DNA from: Flavobacteriaceae bacterium
GTDB taxonomy: Bacteria; Bacteroidota; Bacteroidia; Flavobacteriales; Flavobacteriaceae
Assembly: GCA_030590765.1 (NCBI GenBank)
Contig: JAUVCP010000061.1
Location: forward strand, 1 to 9,162
Direction of reading: 5' to 3'
Length of the DNA: 9,162 bases
Shown here piece by piece: positions 7,378 through 9,162 of the stretch. The position numbers and the translations under genes were made by a program. Positions within the stretch are counted from its first letter, which is position 1, and every line of letters starts with the position of its first letter. The notes under the pieces were generated by a model that saw nothing but the letters and a program-made list of their open reading frames with translations, made no database searches and had not been told where the DNA came from.

Positions 7378-7944
7378 TTAATAATTTTCTTCTCTAATTT
7401 GCATATATGCGATTGGATGTAAACAAGCAGGACAAGTTTTAAGTGCTTTTTCTGATTGGTATACATAGCCACAATTGATACATTTCCACCATACTTTACC
7501 GTCTTTGATAAATACTTTGTCTTCAGATAGATTTTGTAATAATTTCAAATATCTGCGTTCATGTTCTGCTTCTACTTTTGCAATCATTTTAAAGGCAGTG
7601 GCAACTTTATTGAAACCTTCCTCTTCGGCAATTTTTGCAAATTCTGGATATAGATCAGTCCATTCTTCATTTTCACCTTCTGCGGCAGCTTTTAAATTCT
7701 CTTTAGTATTACCAATAATTCCGGCAGGATAAGTTGCAGTGATTTCAGTATCTCCTCCTTCTGAAAAATTAAAGAATCGTTTTGCATGTTGCTTTTCCTG
7801 ATTAGCTGTTTCCAGAAAAATTGCTTCGATTTGTTTATAGCCCTCCTTTACTGCAGCTTTTGCAAAAAATTCATAACGCATTTTCGCCTGCGATTCACCG
7901 GCAAAAGCTTTTAGTAAGTTTTGTTCTGTTTTTGACCCTTTCAT
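7378..7944 (-). CDS. rbr: Rubrerythrin (diiron peroxidase with C-terminal rubredoxin domain)
   Basis: Rubrerythrin reduces hydrogen peroxide to water in the cytoplasm of anaerobes, with electrons passed through rubredoxin-type centres. The 188-residue protein has both standard parts. The ferritin-like four-helix domain (about 1-140) has probable diiron ligands E17, E50 and H53 (ExxH), E91 and E94 (ExxE), then E125 and H128 (ExxH). A rubredoxin-like domain follows with C155-x2-C158-x12-C171-x2-C174. It starts 26 bp after the hydrogenase protease stop, on the same strand, and is followed by an intrinsic terminator, so it is probably the last gene of the hydrogenase operon. That position suggests a role in protecting the oxygen- and peroxide-sensitive enzyme or its maturation, which is inference; the family assignment is firm. 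Confidence 0.96.
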   Translation of the reverse strand: MKGSKTEQNLLKAFAGESQAKMRYEFFAKAAVKEGYKQIEAIFLETANQEKQHAKRFFNFSEGGDTEITATYPAGIIGNTKENLKAAAEGENEEWTDLYPEFAKIAEEEGFNKVATAFKMIAKVEAEHERRYLKLLQNLSEDKVFIKDGKVWWKCINCGYVYQSEKALKTCPACLHPIAYMQIREENY

Positions 7945-7970
7945 CCTTTTGTTAATTTTTAATATGTTAT

Positions 7971-8510
7971 TTATTCTTTCATCAGCTTCACTTTTTCTAA
8001 AATATCAACAACTTTTTCAACAACCTGTGGGATGCTTTTTTGAACATCATTTGTTAATTTGATGGTCATAGGAATCATTTCTTTGATGGAAACGGTCAAA
8101 AGAATAATCTTTGGCAATTCATCCTGAAATTCCAAAGCGTCAATCATATCTTTTAACCCAACATCATGAGCAGATAGCACCGTTGGGAAATCAGCTGCAA
8201 ATTTTGGATAAATTACATCAATGGTTCCTGCAGGTCTAGCATCCATGGTAGCATCAATAAAAACAACCAACGGATATTGTGAAAGTATAGGCATCAGGTC
8301 AAAACTACCTGTACCTCCATCCATGATATCAACATTATCTGGTAATTCAATTTTGCTTAAAGCATGAATAGAATGAACACCAACGCCTTCATCGCCCATC
8401 AGGTAATTTCCAATCCCCAAAACCAGTATTTTATCCTTCTTTTCACTGTCTAAATAATCATGGGTTTGATAGAACAGCTTTTGAAGCTCCATCACATCAT
8501 CTGAAATCAT
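7971..8510 (-). CDS. hyaD: [NiFe]-hydrogenase maturation endopeptidase (HyaD/HupD/HybD type)
   Basis: This protease cuts off the C-terminal peptide of the hydrogenase large subunit once nickel is in place, which closes the active site. GIGNYLMGDEGVGV (32-45) is the family signature. E41, D86 (in FIDATMD) and H115 (in SAHD) correspond to the nickel-sensing E16, D62 and H93 of E. coli HybD. The 179-residue protein carries about 26 extra polar residues before the first beta strand (KILVLGIGN, 27-35). The only other Met before the conserved core is residue 7, which shortens this tail by only six residues, so the extension appears genuine. It starts 3 bp after the cytochrome stop, a spacing that implies translational coupling. 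The HyaD, HupD and HybD names refer to close relatives; the symbol is chosen for its place after the HyaC-type cytochrome. Confidence 0.93.
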   Translation of the reverse strand: MISDDVMELQKLFYQTHDYLDSEKKDKILVLGIGNYLMGDEGVGVHSIHALSKIELPDNVDIMDGGTGSFDLMPILSQYPLVVFIDATMDARPAGTIDVIYPKFAADFPTVLSAHDVGLKDMIDALEFQDELPKIILLTVSIKEMIPMTIKLTNDVQKSIPQVVEKVVDILEKVKLMKE

Positions 8511-8513
8511 AGG

Positions 8514-9162
8514 CTAATCTAATTTTTTATCATTTGAATTATTTTCCTCTTCGCTTTTTGGTTTTTTAAATCTTTCAGATCTAACAAACTTAAAGCCACT
8601 GATCATGGAAGATACTTCTCCACGCCCTTCTACATAATCATGATACAATACCAAATACACATGAATCACGACAAATGTCATAAAGAACCAGGTTGATAAA
8701 TGATGGATATATCTCACAGGAATATCTCCTCCAAAAAATGGAATTATCCATGCAAACATATTTGTAAACCAAAAATCAGAAGTTGGAGACATCAAAGCAA
8801 ACCCAGTTGAAAACTGTAAAATAAACAATAAGGTCATCAAAAAATATGAAAATGCAGCAAGATAATTATGACCAATACTGATGTTTGAAAGTTTATGTTC
8901 TTTATCTGGCATTAGCAAAATGTCAACTCTTATAACATGCCAAATATTACTCATGCCTTTTTTAGAAAATGGAATAAAGTTTTTCCAGCTGGCAAATCTG
9001 TTACCAACAAAAGCCCAGTAAATTCTAAAAAACACAACTGCTACTAGTATGAATGCGGTTATTAAATGTATCGCTCTTACATATCCAAACCAATAAGAAT
9101 TAGTTGCTTCTACATTTTGGTTGATAGCTGGGGGATCTGCAATGATAAATCCTGTAATAATT
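8514..9162 (-). CDS. hyaC: [NiFe]-hydrogenase b-type cytochrome subunit (HyaC/HupC type), 5' end outside window
   Basis: This is the membrane diheme cytochrome b that anchors an uptake hydrogenase and passes electrons from H2 to quinone. The frame is open to the window edge (first whole codon at 9161), giving 215 visible residues. By comparison with E. coli HyaC (about 235 residues), some 35-40 N-terminal residues, including most of the first membrane helix and its heme histidine, are missing. Visible landmarks are RAIHL (H32), RIYWAFVGNRF (46-56), GHNYLAAFSYF (97-107), FSTGFAL (117-123), RYIHHLSTWFF (150-160), IHVYL (H167) and the SSMISGFKF end motif (184-192). Three hydrophobic segments lie near 31-50, 99-123 and 152-172. 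The last 23 residues form a charged, probably cytoplasmic tail. The hydrogenase small and large subunit genes are expected just upstream, beyond 9162. Confidence 0.94.
   Translation of the reverse strand, partial: IITGFIIADPPAINQNVEATNSYWFGYVRAIHLITAFILVAVVFFRIYWAFVGNRFASWKNFIPFSKKGMSNIWHVIRVDILLMPDKEHKLSNISIGHNYLAAFSYFLMTLLFILQFSTGFALMSPTSDFWFTNMFAWIIPFFGGDIPVRYIHHLSTWFFMTFVVIHVYLVLYHDYVEGRGEVSSMISGFKFVRSERFKKPKSEEENNSNDKKLD

Noticed and set aside
8514..9035. A GTG at 9035 as the start of the cytochrome gene
   Set aside because: The same frame continues upstream to the window edge with clear HyaC-like sequence (RAIHL, FRIYWAF region), so the true start is outside the window.

Overview
The window is a low-GC stretch of a bacterial chromosome, most likely from the Bacteroidota. 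Three things suggest this: strong A/T richness, no AGGAGG-type Shine-Dalgarno sequence in front of any of the starts, and a Bacteroidota-type -7 element (TAnnTTTG) upstream of citD. The taxonomic call is an inference; there is no rRNA or marker gene. All nine genes lie on the minus strand and coding density is high. The longest gap is about 150 bp. I found no tRNA, rRNA, CRISPR array, IS element or integration site.

Read in the direction of transcription (from 9162 down to 1), there are three blocks. Block 1 (9162-7308) is the tail of a [NiFe]-hydrogenase operon. It holds the b-type cytochrome subunit (HyaC/HupC type, 5' end cut by the window), the hydrogenase maturation endopeptidase (HyaD/HupD type) and a classical rubrerythrin, and it closes with a clear intrinsic terminator. 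Block 2 (7265-2857) is a tight hypF-hypD-hypE cluster for making and inserting the Fe(CN)2CO part of the hydrogenase active site. hypC, normally next to hypD, is not here, and hypA and hypB are not in the window. Block 3 (2761-1) has its own probable promoter and encodes citrate lyase: citD (acyl carrier), citE (beta) and citF (alpha, lacking its last ~15-20 codons at the window edge).

Together the genes suggest an anaerobe or facultative anaerobe that oxidises H2 at a membrane-bound uptake hydrogenase feeding quinone through cytochrome b. HypF and HypE make the cyanide ligands, HypD (with an unseen HypC) assembles the iron centre, and the HyaD-type protease trims the large subunit after nickel insertion. 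Rubrerythrin probably removes peroxide. Citrate lyase splits citrate to acetate and oxaloacetate; with H2 as reductant the oxaloacetate could be reduced through malate and fumarate to succinate, but that link is speculation. The families are all well known. The points worth a second look are the gene arrangement and small regulatory details, not a new system.
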